Below, one piece after another: positions 1-10,136 of a DNA stretch of 64,000 nt (position 1 is its first letter; each line of letters begins with the position of its first letter). The DNA comes from Hominisplanchenecus faecis (GTDB lineage: Bacteria > Bacillota > Clostridia > Lachnospirales > Lachnospiraceae). The stretch lies in contig NZ_JAJEQE010000011.1 in assembly GCF_020687205.1 (NCBI RefSeq), positions 1 to 64,000 of the forward strand, given 5' to 3'. The position numbers and the translations under genes are program-made. Below the pieces are notes generated by a model. The model was not told where the DNA came from and did not search any database. It was given only the letters and a program-made list of their open reading frames with translations.

Positions 1-33
1 ATTATCATCCCACTTTTATGCTCATATCGGGGC

Positions 34-103
34 GGGTCCCAAGGTCTTTCATCCACCTATGAGCAAGCTCATGTGGATTTAGACCTTTTGACCCTGGCAT
101 CAT
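34..103 (+). repeat. Long imperfect hairpin ending in a CTGGCATCAT tail
   Basis: The arms at about 34-64 and 67-94 pair in an interrupted way: GGGTC with GACCC, AAGGTCT with AGACCTT, ATCCAC with GTGGAT, GAGC with GCTC. The hairpin is followed directly by TGGCATCAT. Related CTTTTG-C-CTGGCAT tails occur at 22391 and 58299, so this looks like a copy of a small interspersed element. It belongs to the 3' side of a gene that lies outside the window. Confidence 0.5.
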
Positions 104-120
104 TTTATATTTTTAATAGA

Positions 121-155
121 AGAAACTGCTGCAAAGAGATTTGCGGCAGTTTCTT
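121..155 (+). terminator. Stem-loop terminator of the upstream gene
   Basis: AGAAACTGC (121-129) pairs with GCAGTTTCT (146-154), with an inner GCAAA/TTTGC stem and a GAGA loop. The U-tract on the plus strand is poor, but the stem is long and is followed by the promoter of the DUF177 gene, so it probably ends the transcript coming from the left. Confidence 0.5.
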
Positions 156-221
156 ATTGCCTGGACTGACAGGATCGCGTGCCGGATCTTGCATGCGTTC
201 GACCTGAAACAAAAAAATGGG

Positions 222-250
222 TTGACAAATGCCAGATGCACGGATATAAT
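222..250 (+). promoter_or_regulatory. Sigma-A promoter of the DUF177-rpmF operon
   Basis: TTGACA at 222-227 and TATAAT at 245-250 are both full consensus with a 17-bp spacer. Transcription would start near 257, about 20 nt before the ATG at 277, which has a TAGGAGGA ribosome binding site at 265-272. Confidence 0.85.
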
Positions 251-276
251 AGTTTAGGCGTGGATAGGAGGATATT

Positions 277-804
277 ATGCAGATTGCTTTAAACGATGTA
301 CTGAAAGACGATGGAAAGATACTGCGGGTAGATGCAGACTTCGGTCCGGATACATTTGAGATGAAGCTCGGCAAGTATCCGATTACCCGAAAGACTCCGG
401 TTTCACTGGTTCTCACGAACAAAGGAAAGCGGAATCTGTTAATACAGGGCAGGATGGATCTTACGATTCTGATTCCCTGCGGACGTTGCCTGGAGGAAGT
501 TCCGGTAGAGTTTGAACTCGATTTTGAGAAGAAAATCGACATGAATCTTACCGAAGAAGAACGACGGGAAGCGCTCGATGAATGTGCGTATATACATGGA
601 TATGACCTGGATGTGGATGAGCTGGTCTACAGCGAGATTCTGGTGAACTGGCCGCTTCGTGTGCTGTGCAAAGAGGACTGTAAAGGAATCTGCAGTATAT
701 GCGGTAAGAATCTGAATCATGGGACCTGCGACTGTGATCATACAGATTTAGATCCCAGAATGGCACAGATCCGTGATATCTTCAATAAATTTAAGGAGGT
801 GTAA
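277..804 (+). CDS. YceD/DUF177 family protein
   Basis: This 175-residue protein belongs to the DUF177 (YceD) family, which almost always precedes rpmF and is linked to 23S rRNA or ribosome metabolism; its exact role in Firmicutes is not settled. A CGRC motif lies mid-protein and a Cys-rich C-terminal stretch (CKEDCKGICSICG, then CDC) suggests a bound zinc. The start is fixed by the TAGGAGGA site and the consensus promoter just upstream. It is followed 3 bp later by rpmF and is clearly co-transcribed with it. Confidence 0.85.
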   Translation: MQIALNDVLKDDGKILRVDADFGPDTFEMKLGKYPITRKTPVSLVLTNKGKRNLLIQGRMDLTILIPCGRCLEEVPVEFELDFEKKIDMNLTEEERREALDECAYIHGYDLDVDELVYSEILVNWPLRVLCKEDCKGICSICGKNLNHGTCDCDHTDLDPRMAQIRDIFNKFKEV

Positions 805-807
805 GCC

Positions 808-990
808 ATGTCAATCTGTCCAAAGAATAAATCTTCCAAAGGAAGAAGAGACAAGAGAAGAGCAAACTGGAAAATGACTGCTCCGAATCTGGTAAAATGC
901 AGCAAATGTGGTGAACTGATGATGTCTCACAGAGTTTGCAAAAACTGCGGAACATATAACAAAAAAGAAATCGTTGCAGTTGAAGACTAA
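808..990 (+). CDS. rpmF: 50S ribosomal protein L32
   Basis: A 60-residue basic protein with the L32 layout: an N-terminal PKNKSSKGRRDKRR segment and a zinc-binding C-terminal half carrying two CxxC pairs (CSKC and CKNC). This is the zinc-containing form of L32. It overlaps the AAGGAGG site at the end of the DUF177 gene and is followed by a terminator at 1008. The DUF177-rpmF-plsX order is classic for Firmicutes. Confidence 0.97.
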   Translation: MSICPKNKSSKGRRDKRRANWKMTAPNLVKCSKCGELMMSHRVCKNCGTYNKKEIVAVED

Positions 991-1007
991 TTGCATAAAT
1001 GCTATAG

Positions 1008-1052
1008 AATCAGGGATTGAACAATTTGATGTTGTTTGGTCCCTGATTTTTT
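1008..1052 (+). terminator. Intrinsic terminator after rpmF
   Basis: AATCAGGGA (1008-1016) pairs with TCCCTGATT (1040-1048); a second AACAA/TTGTT pairing closes inside. A run of six T follows. It separates the rpmF transcript from plsX, so plsX may have its own promoter in 1053-1120, where I see no clear consensus hexamers. Confidence 0.75.
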
Positions 1053-1132
1053 ATGAAAGGATCTGCAAAAATTTTAGGTTGATTTTTATATCGCACTCTA
1101 GTATATTAGGAATTGCAACAGGAGGAAAAACT

Positions 1133-2152
1133 ATGCAGGATATGGTCAGGGTGGTTGTAGATGCCATGGGCGGAGACAACGCACCCGGAGAAATCGTCAA
1201 AGGTGCCGTAGAAGCACTGAACGCCAGAGAAGATATTTTTATCTACCTGACGGGAAGAAAGCCGGTGATCGAAGCCGAGCTTTCAAAATACACCTTTCCA
1301 AAAGAAAGGCTGGAGATCGTGCATACCGAAGAAGTGATCGAAACGGCCGAACCGCCTGTCATGGCAATTCGCAGGAAAAAAGATTCTTCGATCGTAAAAG
1401 GTATGAATATGGTCAAGCAGAAAGAAGCAGATGCGTTTGTTTCTGCAGGAAGCAGCGGAGCGATCCTTGTAGGAGGTCAGGTGATCGTTGGCAGGATCAA
1501 AGGAATTGAAAGACCGCCGCTGGCACCGCTTATTCCGACAAAGAACGGAGTTTCTCTCCTGATCGACTGTGGGGCAAACGTGGATGCCAGACCTTCCCAT
1601 CTGGTGCAGTTTGCAAAGATCGGTTCCATCTACATGGAAAATGTTATGGGAGTCAAAAATCCGAGAGTCGGGCTGGTCAACATCGGTGCGGAAGAGGAAA
1701 AGGGCAATGCACTTGTAAAAGAGACGTTTCCATTGCTCAAAGAATGCAAAGAGCTCAATTTTATCGGAAGTGTGGAGGCACGCGACATTCCACAGGGAGT
1801 GTGCGATGTGATCGTCTGTGAGGCGTTCGTGGGAAACGTGATCCTGAAACTTTACGAAGGTGTCGGTGCAACTCTGATCAGTAAAGTCAAGCAGGGCATG
1901 ATGACAAGCCTGCGTTCCAAAATCGGTGCATTACTAGTAAAACCTGCATTGAAAGAAACGCTCAAATCTTTTGATGCCAGCCAGTATGGCGGAGCACCGC
2001 TTTTAGGTTTGAACGGACTGGTCGTAAAGACACACGGAAGTTCAAAGGCAGTGGAAGTGAAAAATTCCATCCTTCAGTGTGTCCAGTTCACAAAACAGGA
2101 GATCAATCAGAAAATCAGAGAAAATATTATAAAAGAAGACCAAAAAGGATAA
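1133..2152 (+). CDS. plsX: Phosphate acyltransferase PlsX
   Basis: PlsX converts acyl-ACP to acyl-phosphate, the first step of bacterial phospholipid synthesis; PlsY, encoded at 36248, uses the product. The protein has 339 residues from the ATG at 1133, normal for the family, and starts with the typical VVVDAMGGDNAPGEIVKGA segment. An open frame continues upstream to 974 but lacks family sequence; the AGGAGGAAAAACT site before 1133 decides the start. It is followed 15 bp later by acpP. fabD and fabG, often found between plsX and acpP in Bacillus, are absent here. Confidence 0.95.
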   Translation: MQDMVRVVVDAMGGDNAPGEIVKGAVEALNAREDIFIYLTGRKPVIEAELSKYTFPKERLEIVHTEEVIETAEPPVMAIRRKKDSSIVKGMNMVKQKEADAFVSAGSSGAILVGGQVIVGRIKGIERPPLAPLIPTKNGVSLLIDCGANVDARPSHLVQFAKIGSIYMENVMGVKNPRVGLVNIGAEEEKGNALVKETFPLLKECKELNFIGSVEARDIPQGVCDVIVCEAFVGNVILKLYEGVGATLISKVKQGMMTSLRSKIGALLVKPALKETLKSFDASQYGGAPLLGLNGLVVKTHGSSKAVEVKNSILQCVQFTKQEINQKIRENIIKEDQKG

Positions 2153-2167
2153 GAGAGGTATTTTATT

Positions 2168-2398
2168 ATGGAATTTGAAAAGTTAGCAAAAATCATCGCA
2201 GAAGTGTTAAACGTAGATGCAAACGAAATTACGCTGGATACCACCTTTGTAGATGAACTTGGTGCAGATTCCCTGGATGTTTTCCAGATTATCATGGGGA
2301 TTGAAGAAGAATTCGATATCGAGATTCCAAATGAAGAAGCAGAAAAGATCGTTTCTGTCGGTGATGCAGTAGAAGCAATCAAAAGTGCATTAAATTAA
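2168..2398 (+). CDS. acpP: Acyl carrier protein
   Basis: A 76-residue acidic protein with the phosphopantetheine attachment motif GADSLDVF; the serine carries the 4'-phosphopantetheine arm that holds growing acyl chains. The sequence is standard for clostridial ACP and the gene lies between plsX and rnc as usual. The intergenic hairpin at 2426-2450 follows. Confidence 0.95.
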   Translation: MEFEKLAKIIAEVLNVDANEITLDTTFVDELGADSLDVFQIIMGIEEEFDIEIPNEEAEKIVSVGDAVEAIKSALN

Positions 2399-2425
2399 AA
2401 GGGGTCTGACGATAACGACAGATGG

Positions 2426-2450
2426 GAAGGTGCTGCAAGTCAGCACCTTC
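2426..2450 (+). terminator. Hairpin between acpP and rnc
   Basis: GAAGGTGCTG (2426-2435) pairs perfectly with CAGCACCTTC (2441-2450) around a 5-nt loop. No U-tract follows, so it may be a weak attenuator or RNA-stability hairpin that lets acpP be expressed more than rnc. Confidence 0.5.
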
Positions 2451-2485
2451 TGTATATCCGACTGAAACAGAAAGCGAGGAACAAG

Positions 2486-3184
2486 ATGAAACAGACAAAA
2501 GATTTAAAAGAGCTGGAAGGAAAGATTGGCTATACCTTCAAAGATAAGACCTTGTTTAAGCAGGCTCTCACACACAGTTCTTATGCAAACGAACACAGGC
2601 ACGAAGGACTCAAAGACAATGAACGTCTGGAGTTTCTTGGCGATGCGGTTCTGGAGATCATCAGCAGTGAGTATTTATTTTACAATTACCCGGATATGGC
2701 TGAGGGCGAAATGACAAAACTCCGTGCCAGCATTGTATGTGAACCGACGCTGGCACTGTGTACGCACGAGATCAGCCTCGGAAGCTATCTTTTCCTTGGC
2801 AAGGGAGAAGAACGGACAGGCGGAAGAAACCGGGATTCTATCGTATCTGATGCTATGGAGAGTGTAATAGGAGCTATCTATCTGGATGGTGGTTTTGCTA
2901 GTGCAAAGGAGTTTATCCATAAATTTATTCTAAAGGATATCGAACATAAAAAACTCTTTTATGATAGCAAGACTATTCTGCAGGAGATCGTGCAGAGTGA
3001 CTATAAAGGCAAAGAGATCGAGTATGTGCTGACAGGAGAGATCGGACCGGATCATGACAAGAAATTTGTAGTAAGTCTGGTAGTGGGAGACAAGACACTG
3101 GGCGAAGGAACGGGAAGGACCAAGAAAGCCGCAGAGCAGGAAGCCGCTTACCGTGCCATTATCAAACTGAAAGGAAATGCCTGA
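2486..3184 (+). CDS. rnc: Ribonuclease III
   Basis: RNase III cuts double-stranded RNA, including the rRNA precursor stems. The 232-residue protein has the signature ERLEFLGDAVLE near residue 50, the second catalytic acidic cluster SDAMESVIGAIYLDGG, and a C-terminal double-stranded RNA binding domain ending in KKAAEQEAAYRAI. It is followed by smc after 3 bp, the normal rnc-smc-ftsY order. Confidence 0.96.
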   Translation: MKQTKDLKELEGKIGYTFKDKTLFKQALTHSSYANEHRHEGLKDNERLEFLGDAVLEIISSEYLFYNYPDMAEGEMTKLRASIVCEPTLALCTHEISLGSYLFLGKGEERTGGRNRDSIVSDAMESVIGAIYLDGGFASAKEFIHKFILKDIEHKKLFYDSKTILQEIVQSDYKGKEIEYVLTGEIGPDHDKKFVVSLVVGDKTLGEGTGRTKKAAEQEAAYRAIIKLKGNA

Positions 3185-3187
3185 GAC

Positions 3188-6100
3188 ATGTATTTAAAGA
3201 GCCTTGAGATCCAGGGATTCAAATCATTTGCAAACAAGATTGATTTTAAATTTCATAATGGTATTACCGGGATCGTAGGGCCAAACGGAAGCGGAAAGAG
3301 CAACGTAGGAGATGCGGTTCGCTGGGTACTTGGTGAGCAGAGTGCCAGACAGCTGCGAGGAAGCAACATGCAGGATGTGATTTTTTCCGGTACGGAAAAT
3401 CGAAAACCGCTCGGCTTTGCGTCGGTTTCGATCACACTGGACAACGCCGACCACAAACTGCCGGTGGATTATGAGGAAGTGACGGTCAGCCGCCGCGTCT
3501 ACCGCTCCGGCGAGAGCGAATATCGTTTAAACGGAACTTCCTGCCGTCTGAAAGATATTCAGGAGATTTTCTACGACACCGGTATCGGAAAAGAGGGTTA
3601 CTCCATCATCGGCCAGGGACAGATTGAAAAGATCTTAAGCGGCAGACCGGAAGATCGAAGAGAATTGTTTGATGAGGCAGCCGGGATTGTCAAGTTCAAA
3701 CGAAGAAAAGCGGCAGCCGTGAAAAAGCTGGAGGATGAAAGAGCGAACCTTGTCCGCGTAAACGATATTCTCTCGGAACTTCAGCGTCAGCTGGTTCCGC
3801 TTCAGCATCAGGCAGAACAGGCAAAGATCTACCTGAAGAAAAAAGAAGAATTAAAAAAGATCGATCTGCATCTATTTCTGCTGGAAATGGAGCAGCGGAA
3901 AGCAGAACTTGCGAATCTGGATGAAAAACGAAAGATTGCCGAAGAGCAGCTTTCTGATATAAAGAAAGAATACGAGACGATCCGCATCCATTATGAAACA
4001 GAAGAAAAAGCGATCGAGGAGCTGGAAGAGCGGATCGAGCAGATCCGGGAACAGGAGCGGCAAAGTCAGTTGCTCCACCAGCAGCTCACCGGTCAGATCG
4101 AAGTCCTGAAAGAGCAGATCCGGGCACAGGAGGATCAGGAAGTCCGCTTAAAAGAGCGAAAGAGCGTGATCGAGAGCGAACTTTCCAGAAAAGAAAAACA
4201 GAGAAAAGCGGAAGAGCAGGCGTTTTTGCTTGCAAAGGAAAAACAGGAGCAGGTTTCTTTGACGGAAGCGGACTATCGCCTGGAAGCGGATGCGACAACG
4301 GCGATGCTCTCCCATCTGGAAATGCAGATCGAGGACGGGAAAAATGAAATCATTTCACTTTTGAATCAGCGTGCTTCGGTGAAAGGAAATGTTCAGCGAT
4401 ACGATACCATGCAGGAACAGATGCAGATCCGAAAAGCAGAAGTAACCGGAAAGCTCCTTCGGATCGGCAGCGAAGATGCCAGATGGCAGGAGACGCTTCA
4501 GGAATATCAGACTGCCTACGAAACGGTGTCGGAAGAGATTGAAAAACAGCTCCGGAAGAGCAAAGAGCAGGAAGATAAGATTGAACAGCTCCAGCAGAAA
4601 CTGGCAGGGCAGAACCGGGAACTGGAACAGAAACAGTCTTTCTATCACCGGGAGAAATCAAGGCTTGAGACACTGAGCAATTTAACAGAACGCTATGATG
4701 GATACGGAAACAGTATCCGGAAGGTGATGGAGCAAAAAGACAAAAATCCGGGGATCCTCGGCGTTGTAGCCGATCTGATCAAAGTAGAATCTTCTTATGA
4801 GACGGCAATCGAGACGGCACTTGGCGGCAGTATACAGAATATTGTGACGGACAGGGAAGAGACCGCAAAACGCATGATTGAATTTCTGAAACGTGGCAAA
4901 TATGGCCGGGCTACCTTCCTTCCGCTGACTGCCATCGGAAGAAAAGGAAATGCAGGAAACAAAGATGCCGTGAAAGAACCGGGGATTTTGGGCGTTGCGA
5001 GCACTCTGGTCCGGACAGAAGAGAAATACCGTGCACTGGTGGAATACCTTCTTGGCAGGACACTTGTCGCAGACAATATGGATCATGCGATCGCAGCTGC
5101 CAGGAAATATCACCATTCTCTGCGGATCGTTACGCTGGAAGGAGAGTCTTTAAGTCCGGGCGGTTCCATGACAGGTGGTGCCTACCGCAACAGCAGCAAT
5201 CTTCTGGGACGCAGAAGAGAAGTTGAAGAGCTGCAAAAGAAAGTACAGGCACTGGAAAAAGAATGGAAAGAATTGCAGCTGGAAGTCGATGAAAACCGAA
5301 AAAAAAGGAATGAACATCGCGAAACAGTTGTAATTCTGAATGAAAAGCTTCAGAAAGCCTATGTTTCTCAGAATACGGCACGCATGGAGATCCGCCAGAT
5401 GGAAGAAAAACGGGAAGAATCCAAAGAAGAGCTGACAAGGCTTCAGGAAGAATCTGCCCAGTTAGACGGCGAATTAAAGCAGATCAGCCGGGAAAAAGAA
5501 CAGATCGAAGAAGCTGTGAAAGAGTCTGAAAAAAGAGAAGCACAGCTGCAGGAACAGATCCTGGGATGGCAGAAAGAACAGGAAGTCCAGAGGGCGGAGC
5601 TGGAGCAGCAGAACGCCCGTATTGAAAAGCTGCATCTGGAGCTTGCAAATGCCGGACAAAAAGAAGAATTTGCAGGGCAGAATCTCAAACGTATCGAAAA
5701 AGAAATCCGAAATCTAAGGGAAGAAGAAAAAGAGATCGGGCAGAAAAAGCGGGAAAGTCTGGATGTCATTGCAGAAAAAGAAGCACAGATCCGGCAGATT
5801 GAAAGCCGCATTGCAGGTACGAAAGACCATGGACGCGATCATGGCAGGCAGCTGCAGAAGCTTCAGGCACAAAAAGAAGAGAAAAGTGCGGCACAGAAAA
5901 CCTTTTTTACAAGGCGGGAGGAGCTTTCCGGGCAGATCGCAGATCTGGACAAAGAAAACTTCCGGCTTGCATCCATGCAGGAAAAGCTTGAAAGTCAAAA
6001 AGAAGAGCGGATCAGTCAGATCTGGGATGAATATCAGGTGACACCTTCGGAAGCTGCTGCGTTCCGGAATGAAAACGGCATGGATCAGAAGCAGACCAGA

Positions 6101-6748
6101 AAACGGATCGAGGAGATCAAAGCAGCGATCCGCCAGATGGGCAACATCAACGTCAATGCGATCGAAGATTACAAAGAGATGTCACAGCGGCATGGATTTC
6201 TTCAGAATCAGCACGATGATCTCATCAAAGCAGAGAAAGCTTTAGAAGAGATCATTCTGGAGCTGGATGAAGGGATGCGCAAGCAGTTCCGGGAGAATTT
6301 TGCCAGGATCCAGGTGGAATTTGACAAAGCTTTTCGTGAATTGTTCGGAGGCGGCAAAGGAACGCTGGAGCTTGTGGATGATGAAGATATTCTGGAGGCA
6401 GGCATCCGGATCATCTCTCAGCCGCCGGGCAAAAAACTGCAGAATATGATGCAGCTCTCCGGAGGCGAGAAGGCCTTAACGGCGATCGCCCTGCTTTTTG
6501 CTATCCAGCACCTCAAACCGTCCCCGTTCTGTCTTTTGGATGAGATCGAGGCGGCACTGGATGAGGCGAATGTCAGTCGCTATGCAAATTATCTGCACAA
6601 GTTGACAAAAAATACACAATTTATTATTATTACACACAGACGCGGAACGATGGCAGCGGCCGACCGGCTGTATGGCATCACGATGCAGGAAAAAGGAATC
6701 TCTGCACTGGTATCGGTAAATCTGATCGAAGAGGCACTGGATCAGTGA
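3188..6748 (+). CDS. smc: Chromosome segregation ATPase SMC
   Basis: This 1186-residue protein is the condensin core ATPase that compacts and segregates the chromosome. The Walker A motif GPNGSGKSN lies at about residues 32-40. Two long coiled coils (roughly 170-500 and 680-1010) flank a hinge around 510-670 containing [10 protein letters not shown]. The C-terminal head has the ABC signature [15 protein letters not shown] and the Walker [15 protein letters not shown]. Length and layout are normal. ScpA and ScpB, its usual partners, are not in the window. Confidence 0.97.
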   Translation: MYLKSLEIQGFKSFANKIDFKFHNGITGIVGPNGSGKSNVGDAVRWVLGEQSARQLRGSNMQDVIFSGTENRKPLGFASVSITLDNADHKLPVDYEEVTVSRRVYRSGESEYRLNGTSCRLKDIQEIFYDTGIGKEGYSIIGQGQIEKILSGRPEDRRELFDEAAGIVKFKRRKAAAVKKLEDERANLVRVNDILSELQRQLVPLQHQAEQAKIYLKKKEELKKIDLHLFLLEMEQRKAELANLDEKRKIAEEQLSDIKKEYETIRIHYETEEKAIEELEERIEQIREQERQSQLLHQQLTGQIEVLKEQIRAQEDQEVRLKERKSVIESELSRKEKQRKAEEQAFLLAKEKQEQVSLTEADYRLEADATTAMLSHLEMQIEDGKNEIISLLNQRASVKGNVQRYDTMQEQMQIRKAEVTGKLLRIGSEDARWQETLQEYQTAYETVSEEIEKQLRKSKEQEDKIEQLQQKLAGQNRELEQKQSFYHREKSRLETLSNLTERYDGYGNSIRKVMEQKDKNPGILGVVADLIKVESSYETAIETALGGSIQNIVTDREETAKRMIEFLKRGKYGRATFLPLTAIGRKGNAGNKDAVKEPGILGVASTLVRTEEKYRALVEYLLGRTLVADNMDHAIAAARKYHHSLRIVTLEGESLSPGGSMTGGAYRNSSNLLGRRREVEELQKKVQALEKEWKELQLEVDENRKKRNEHRETVVILNEKLQKAYVSQNTARMEIRQMEEKREESKEELTRLQEESAQLDGELKQISREKEQIEEAVKESEKREAQLQEQILGWQKEQEVQRAELEQQNARIEKLHLELANAGQKEEFAGQNLKRIEKEIRNLREEEKEIGQKKRESLDVIAEKEAQIRQIESRIAGTKDHGRDHGRQLQKLQAQKEEKSAAQKTFFTRREELSGQIADLDKENFRLASMQEKLESQKEERISQIWDEYQVTPSEAAAFRNENGMDQKQTRKRIEEIKAAIRQMGNINVNAIEDYKEMSQRHGFLQNQHDDLIKAEKALEEIILELDEGMRKQFRENFARIQVEFDKAFRELFGGGKGTLELVDDEDILEAGIRIISQPPGKKLQNMMQLSGGEKALTAIALLFAIQHLKPSPFCLLDEIEAALDEANVSRYANYLHKLTKNTQFIIITHRRGTMAAADRLYGITMQEKGISALVSVNLIEEALDQ

Positions 6749-6761
6749 GAAAGGAAAGAAG

Positions 6762-7706
6762 ATGGGTGAGAAAAAAGGATTTTTTAAGCGCCTGGTAGAA
6801 GGACTGACCAAGACAAGAAACAATATCGTTTCCGGTATTGATTCTATTTTCAGCGGATTTTCCGCAATAGATGAGGATTTTTATGAGGAGATCGAGGAAA
6901 TCCTGATCATGGGAGATCTCGGGATCAATGCGACAACCGCGATCATAGAAGATCTGAAACAGAAGGTGAAAGAGCAGCACATCAAAGAGCCTTCTGCCTG
7001 CAAACAACTGCTGATCGACAGCATCAAAGCTCAGATGAATGTCGGCGAGACGGCGTATGAGTTTGAAAACCGTCAGTCTGTTGTCCTGGTGATCGGAGTC
7101 AACGGTGTCGGTAAGACAACCAGCATCGGAAAACTGGCAGGAAAATTAAAAGACCAGGGAAAGAAAGTAATTCTGGCGGCAGCCGATACGTTCCGTGCGG
7201 CAGCCGGAGAACAGCTGACCGAATGGGCACACCGTGCAGGAGTGGAGATCATTTCCGGACAGGAAGGATCGGATCCGGCAGCCGTTGTATACGATGCGAT
7301 CCAGGCATCCAAAGCACGTAATGCAGATGTATTGCTCTGCGATACGGCAGGACGACTTCATAATAAAAAGAATCTTATGGCAGAGCTTGGAAAAATCAAC
7401 CGTGTGATCGACCGGGAATATCCGGAAGCTTACCGTGAGACACTGGTTGTGCTGGACGGTACAACCGGTCAGAATGCACTTGCACAGGCAAGACAATTTT
7501 CTGAGATTGCTGATATTACCGGAATCATTCTTACCAAATTGGATGGAACAGCCAAAGGCGGTATCGCCGTTGCCATCCATTCCGAACTTGGTATCCCGGT
7601 GAAATATATTGGCGTGGGAGAGAGTATTGACGATCTGCAGAAATTCGATGCAGACGAGTTCGTAAATGCACTTTTTGATGTGAAAGATTCAGAAGAAGAG
7701 GAGTAA
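6762..7706 (+). CDS. ftsY: Signal recognition particle receptor FtsY
   Basis: FtsY is the membrane-associated GTPase that receives ribosome-SRP complexes. The 314-residue protein has a short N-terminal segment instead of the long acidic domain of E. coli, a four-helix N domain, and the GTPase domain with [24 protein letters not shown] and [10 protein letters not shown]. Its partner Ffh is encoded at 14425. It is followed 4 bp later by ilvA. Confidence 0.96.
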   Translation: MGEKKGFFKRLVEGLTKTRNNIVSGIDSIFSGFSAIDEDFYEEIEEILIMGDLGINATTAIIEDLKQKVKEQHIKEPSACKQLLIDSIKAQMNVGETAYEFENRQSVVLVIGVNGVGKTTSIGKLAGKLKDQGKKVILAAADTFRAAAGEQLTEWAHRAGVEIISGQEGSDPAAVVYDAIQASKARNADVLLCDTAGRLHNKKNLMAELGKINRVIDREYPEAYRETLVVLDGTTGQNALAQARQFSEIADITGIILTKLDGTAKGGIAVAIHSELGIPVKYIGVGESIDDLQKFDADEFVNALFDVKDSEEEE

Positions 7707-7710
7707 AGAC

Positions 7711-8922
7711 ATGCTTACGTTAGACAAATTTGAAGAAGCTTCAGAAATCGTAAAAAAAGCTACTCAGGAGACAAAGCTGATCTACAGCAAATATTTCAGT
7801 GAGCAGACAGGAAACAAAGTTTATCTGAAACCGGAAAATATGCAGACAACCGGTGCTTATAAAGTAAGAGGTGCTTACTATAAAATCAGCACACTGAGCG
7901 AAGAAGAGAGACAGAAAGGTCTGATCACAGCCTCCGCAGGAAACCATGCACAGGGCGTTGCCTATGCGGCAAAAGAGTTTGGTGCAAAGGCAGTGATCGT
8001 TATGCCGACGACCACACCGCTGATCAAAGTAAACCGCACCAAGAGCTACGGTGCAGAAGTGGTTCTCTATGGAGATGTCTATGATGAGGCCTGTGCCTAT
8101 GCACTGGAACTGGCAGAAAAAGAAGGCTATACCTTTATCCATCCGTTCGATGATCCGGCTGTTGCAACCGGTCAGGGAACGATCGCCATGGAGATCATCA
8201 AAGAACTGCCGCTGGTTGATTATATCCTTGTTCCGATCGGAGGAGGCGGACTGGCAACCGGTGTCTCCACACTGGCTAAGATGCTCAACCCGAACATCCG
8301 CGTGATCGGTGTGGAACCGGCAGGGGCAGCCTGCATGAAAGCTTCCCTTCAGGCAGGAGAAGTTGTGACACTGCCAAATGTCAATACGATCGCAGACGGC
8401 ACGGCTGTTAAGACACCTGGCAAAAATGTGTTCCCGTATCTGCAGAAAAACCTCGATGATATCATCACCATTGAGGACGATGATCTGATCGTTGCCTTCC
8501 TTGATATGGTTGAAAACCACAAGATGATCGTAGAAAACTCCGGACTTCTGACCGTGGCAGCCCTGAAATATCTGGATGTAAAAGACAAAAAAGTGGTATC
8601 GATCTTAAGCGGCGGAAACATGGATGTGATCACCATGTCTTCTGTTGTACAGTTAGGTCTGATCCAGAGAGACCGTATCTTTACCGTATCTGTTCTGCTT
8701 CCGGACAAAGCAGGAGAGCTGGTTCGTGTGGCAACCGTTATTGCAAATGAACAGGGAAATGTCATCAAACTGGATCACAATCAGTTTGTAAGCACGAACC
8801 GCAATGCAGCCGTAGAGCTGAAGATCACACTGGAAGCATTTGGAACGGATCACAAAGAGCGCATCGTCAATGCCCTCAAAGAGCATGGCTATAATCCGAA
8901 AGTGATTCGCCCGAATCTTTAA
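7711..8922 (+). CDS. ilvA: Threonine ammonia-lyase with C-terminal ACT-like domain
   Basis: The enzyme uses pyridoxal phosphate to deaminate threonine to 2-oxobutanoate. Lys51 in TGAYKVRGAYYK is the expected cofactor lysine and the phosphate-binding GGGGLATG loop follows near residue 175. Residues about 330-403 form an ACT-like regulatory domain (TVSVLLPDKAGELVRVATVI). The 403-residue length fits the short clostridial type, not the 510-residue biosynthetic E. coli IlvA, so the role may be catabolic or biosynthetic. It is the first gene of a block inserted between ftsY and ylxM. Confidence 0.9.
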   Translation: MLTLDKFEEASEIVKKATQETKLIYSKYFSEQTGNKVYLKPENMQTTGAYKVRGAYYKISTLSEEERQKGLITASAGNHAQGVAYAAKEFGAKAVIVMPTTTPLIKVNRTKSYGAEVVLYGDVYDEACAYALELAEKEGYTFIHPFDDPAVATGQGTIAMEIIKELPLVDYILVPIGGGGLATGVSTLAKMLNPNIRVIGVEPAGAACMKASLQAGEVVTLPNVNTIADGTAVKTPGKNVFPYLQKNLDDIITIEDDDLIVAFLDMVENHKMIVENSGLLTVAALKYLDVKDKKVVSILSGGNMDVITMSSVVQLGLIQRDRIFTVSVLLPDKAGELVRVATVIANEQGNVIKLDHNQFVSTNRNAAVELKITLEAFGTDHKERIVNALKEHGYNPKVIRPNL

Positions 8923-8937
8923 AAGGAGGGGAGCAAT

Positions 8938-10113
8938 ATGAAAATAGCAGTAGCGGGAACGGGATATGTAGGGCTTTCCAATGCCCTGCTGCTCTCCCAG
9001 CACAATGATGTGTGGGCAGTCGATATCCTGCAAAGCAAGATTGATTTGATTAATAAAGGGAAGTCACCGATCGTAGACAGAGAAATCGAAGAATTTCTGG
9101 CAAGAGAGGATCTGCACCTGACAGCAACGACAGATGCAGAAAAAGCTTATAAGGATGCTGATTTTGTTATCATTGCAACCCCGACGAACTACGATCCGAA
9201 GAAAAATTATTTCGACACATCTTCGATCGAAACGGTGATCGAACTGATACAGAAGGTGAATCCGGATACCGTGATGGTGATTAAATCAACGGTTCCGGTC
9301 GGCTATACAAAAGGAATCCGTGAAAAATACCATACAGACCATATTCTGTTCTCACCGGAATTTTTAAGAGAAGGACATGCACTGTATGATAATCTGTATC
9401 CTTCCCGTATTATTGTCGGATCGCCGGAGAATCAGCGTGACAAGGCACATGCATTTGCCGCACTTCTTCAGGAAGGGGCGATCAAGCAGGAGATCCCGAC
9501 ACTCTTTACCGATCTTACGGAAGCTGAGGCAGTCAAATTGTTTGCAAACACCTACCTTGCCATGCGTGTTGCATTTTTCAATGAACTGGATACTTATGCA
9601 GAGGTAAGAGGGCTTGACAGTAAACAGATCATTGAAGGAGTAGGACTGGATCCTCGTATCGGCACGCATTATAATAATCCGTCTTTTGGATATGGCGGAT
9701 ATTGTCTTCCAAAGGACACCAAACAGCTGCTTGCAAACTATCATGATGTCCCAAACAATATTGTGGCAGCGATTGTAGAAGCAAACCGTACCAGAAAAGA
9801 TTTTATTGCAGAGCGCATTATTGAAAAAAATCCAAAGATTGTAGGCGTATACCGCCTGACGATGAAAACCAATTCAGACAACTTCCGCCAGAGCTCGATC
9901 CAGGGGGTTATGAAGCGGATCAAGGCGAAGGGGATCGAAGTGGTTGTATATGAGCCGGCAATGAAAGAAGAAACGTTCTTTCACTCCCGTGTGATCCGTG
10001 ATCTTAAGGAATTTAAAGAAATGAGTGATGTGATCCTTGCCAACCGCTGTAGTGATGAGATTGCGGATGTCATGGATAAAGTCTATACAAGAGATCTGTA
10101 TTTCAGGGACTAA
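8938..10113 (+). CDS. ugd: UDP-glucose 6-dehydrogenase
   Basis: The 391-residue protein has the N-terminal Rossmann motif [11 protein letters not shown], the STVPVGYT segment, the substrate-domain FSPEFLREG motif and the catalytic-cysteine motif [11 protein letters not shown]. Length and motifs match the E. coli-type UDP-glucose dehydrogenases that make UDP-glucuronate; a related nucleotide-sugar dehydrogenase cannot be excluded. The neighbouring glycosyltransferase and two membrane proteins suggest that the product feeds a surface polysaccharide or glycolipid. Confidence 0.85.
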   Translation: MKIAVAGTGYVGLSNALLLSQHNDVWAVDILQSKIDLINKGKSPIVDREIEEFLAREDLHLTATTDAEKAYKDADFVIIATPTNYDPKKNYFDTSSIETVIELIQKVNPDTVMVIKSTVPVGYTKGIREKYHTDHILFSPEFLREGHALYDNLYPSRIIVGSPENQRDKAHAFAALLQEGAIKQEIPTLFTDLTEAEAVKLFANTYLAMRVAFFNELDTYAEVRGLDSKQIIEGVGLDPRIGTHYNNPSFGYGGYCLPKDTKQLLANYHDVPNNIVAAIVEANRTRKDFIAERIIEKNPKIVGVYRLTMKTNSDNFRQSSIQGVMKRIKAKGIEVVVYEPAMKEETFFHSRVIRDLKEFKEMSDVILANRCSDEIADVMDKVYTRDLYFRD

Positions 10114-10136
10114 GGAAAAATAAGGAGAGATAAATA

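Noticed and set aside
974-1132. N-terminal extension of plsX to 974
   Set aside because: The extension crosses the rpmF terminator and lacks family sequence; AGGAGGAAAAACT before 1133 gives a normal PlsX start.
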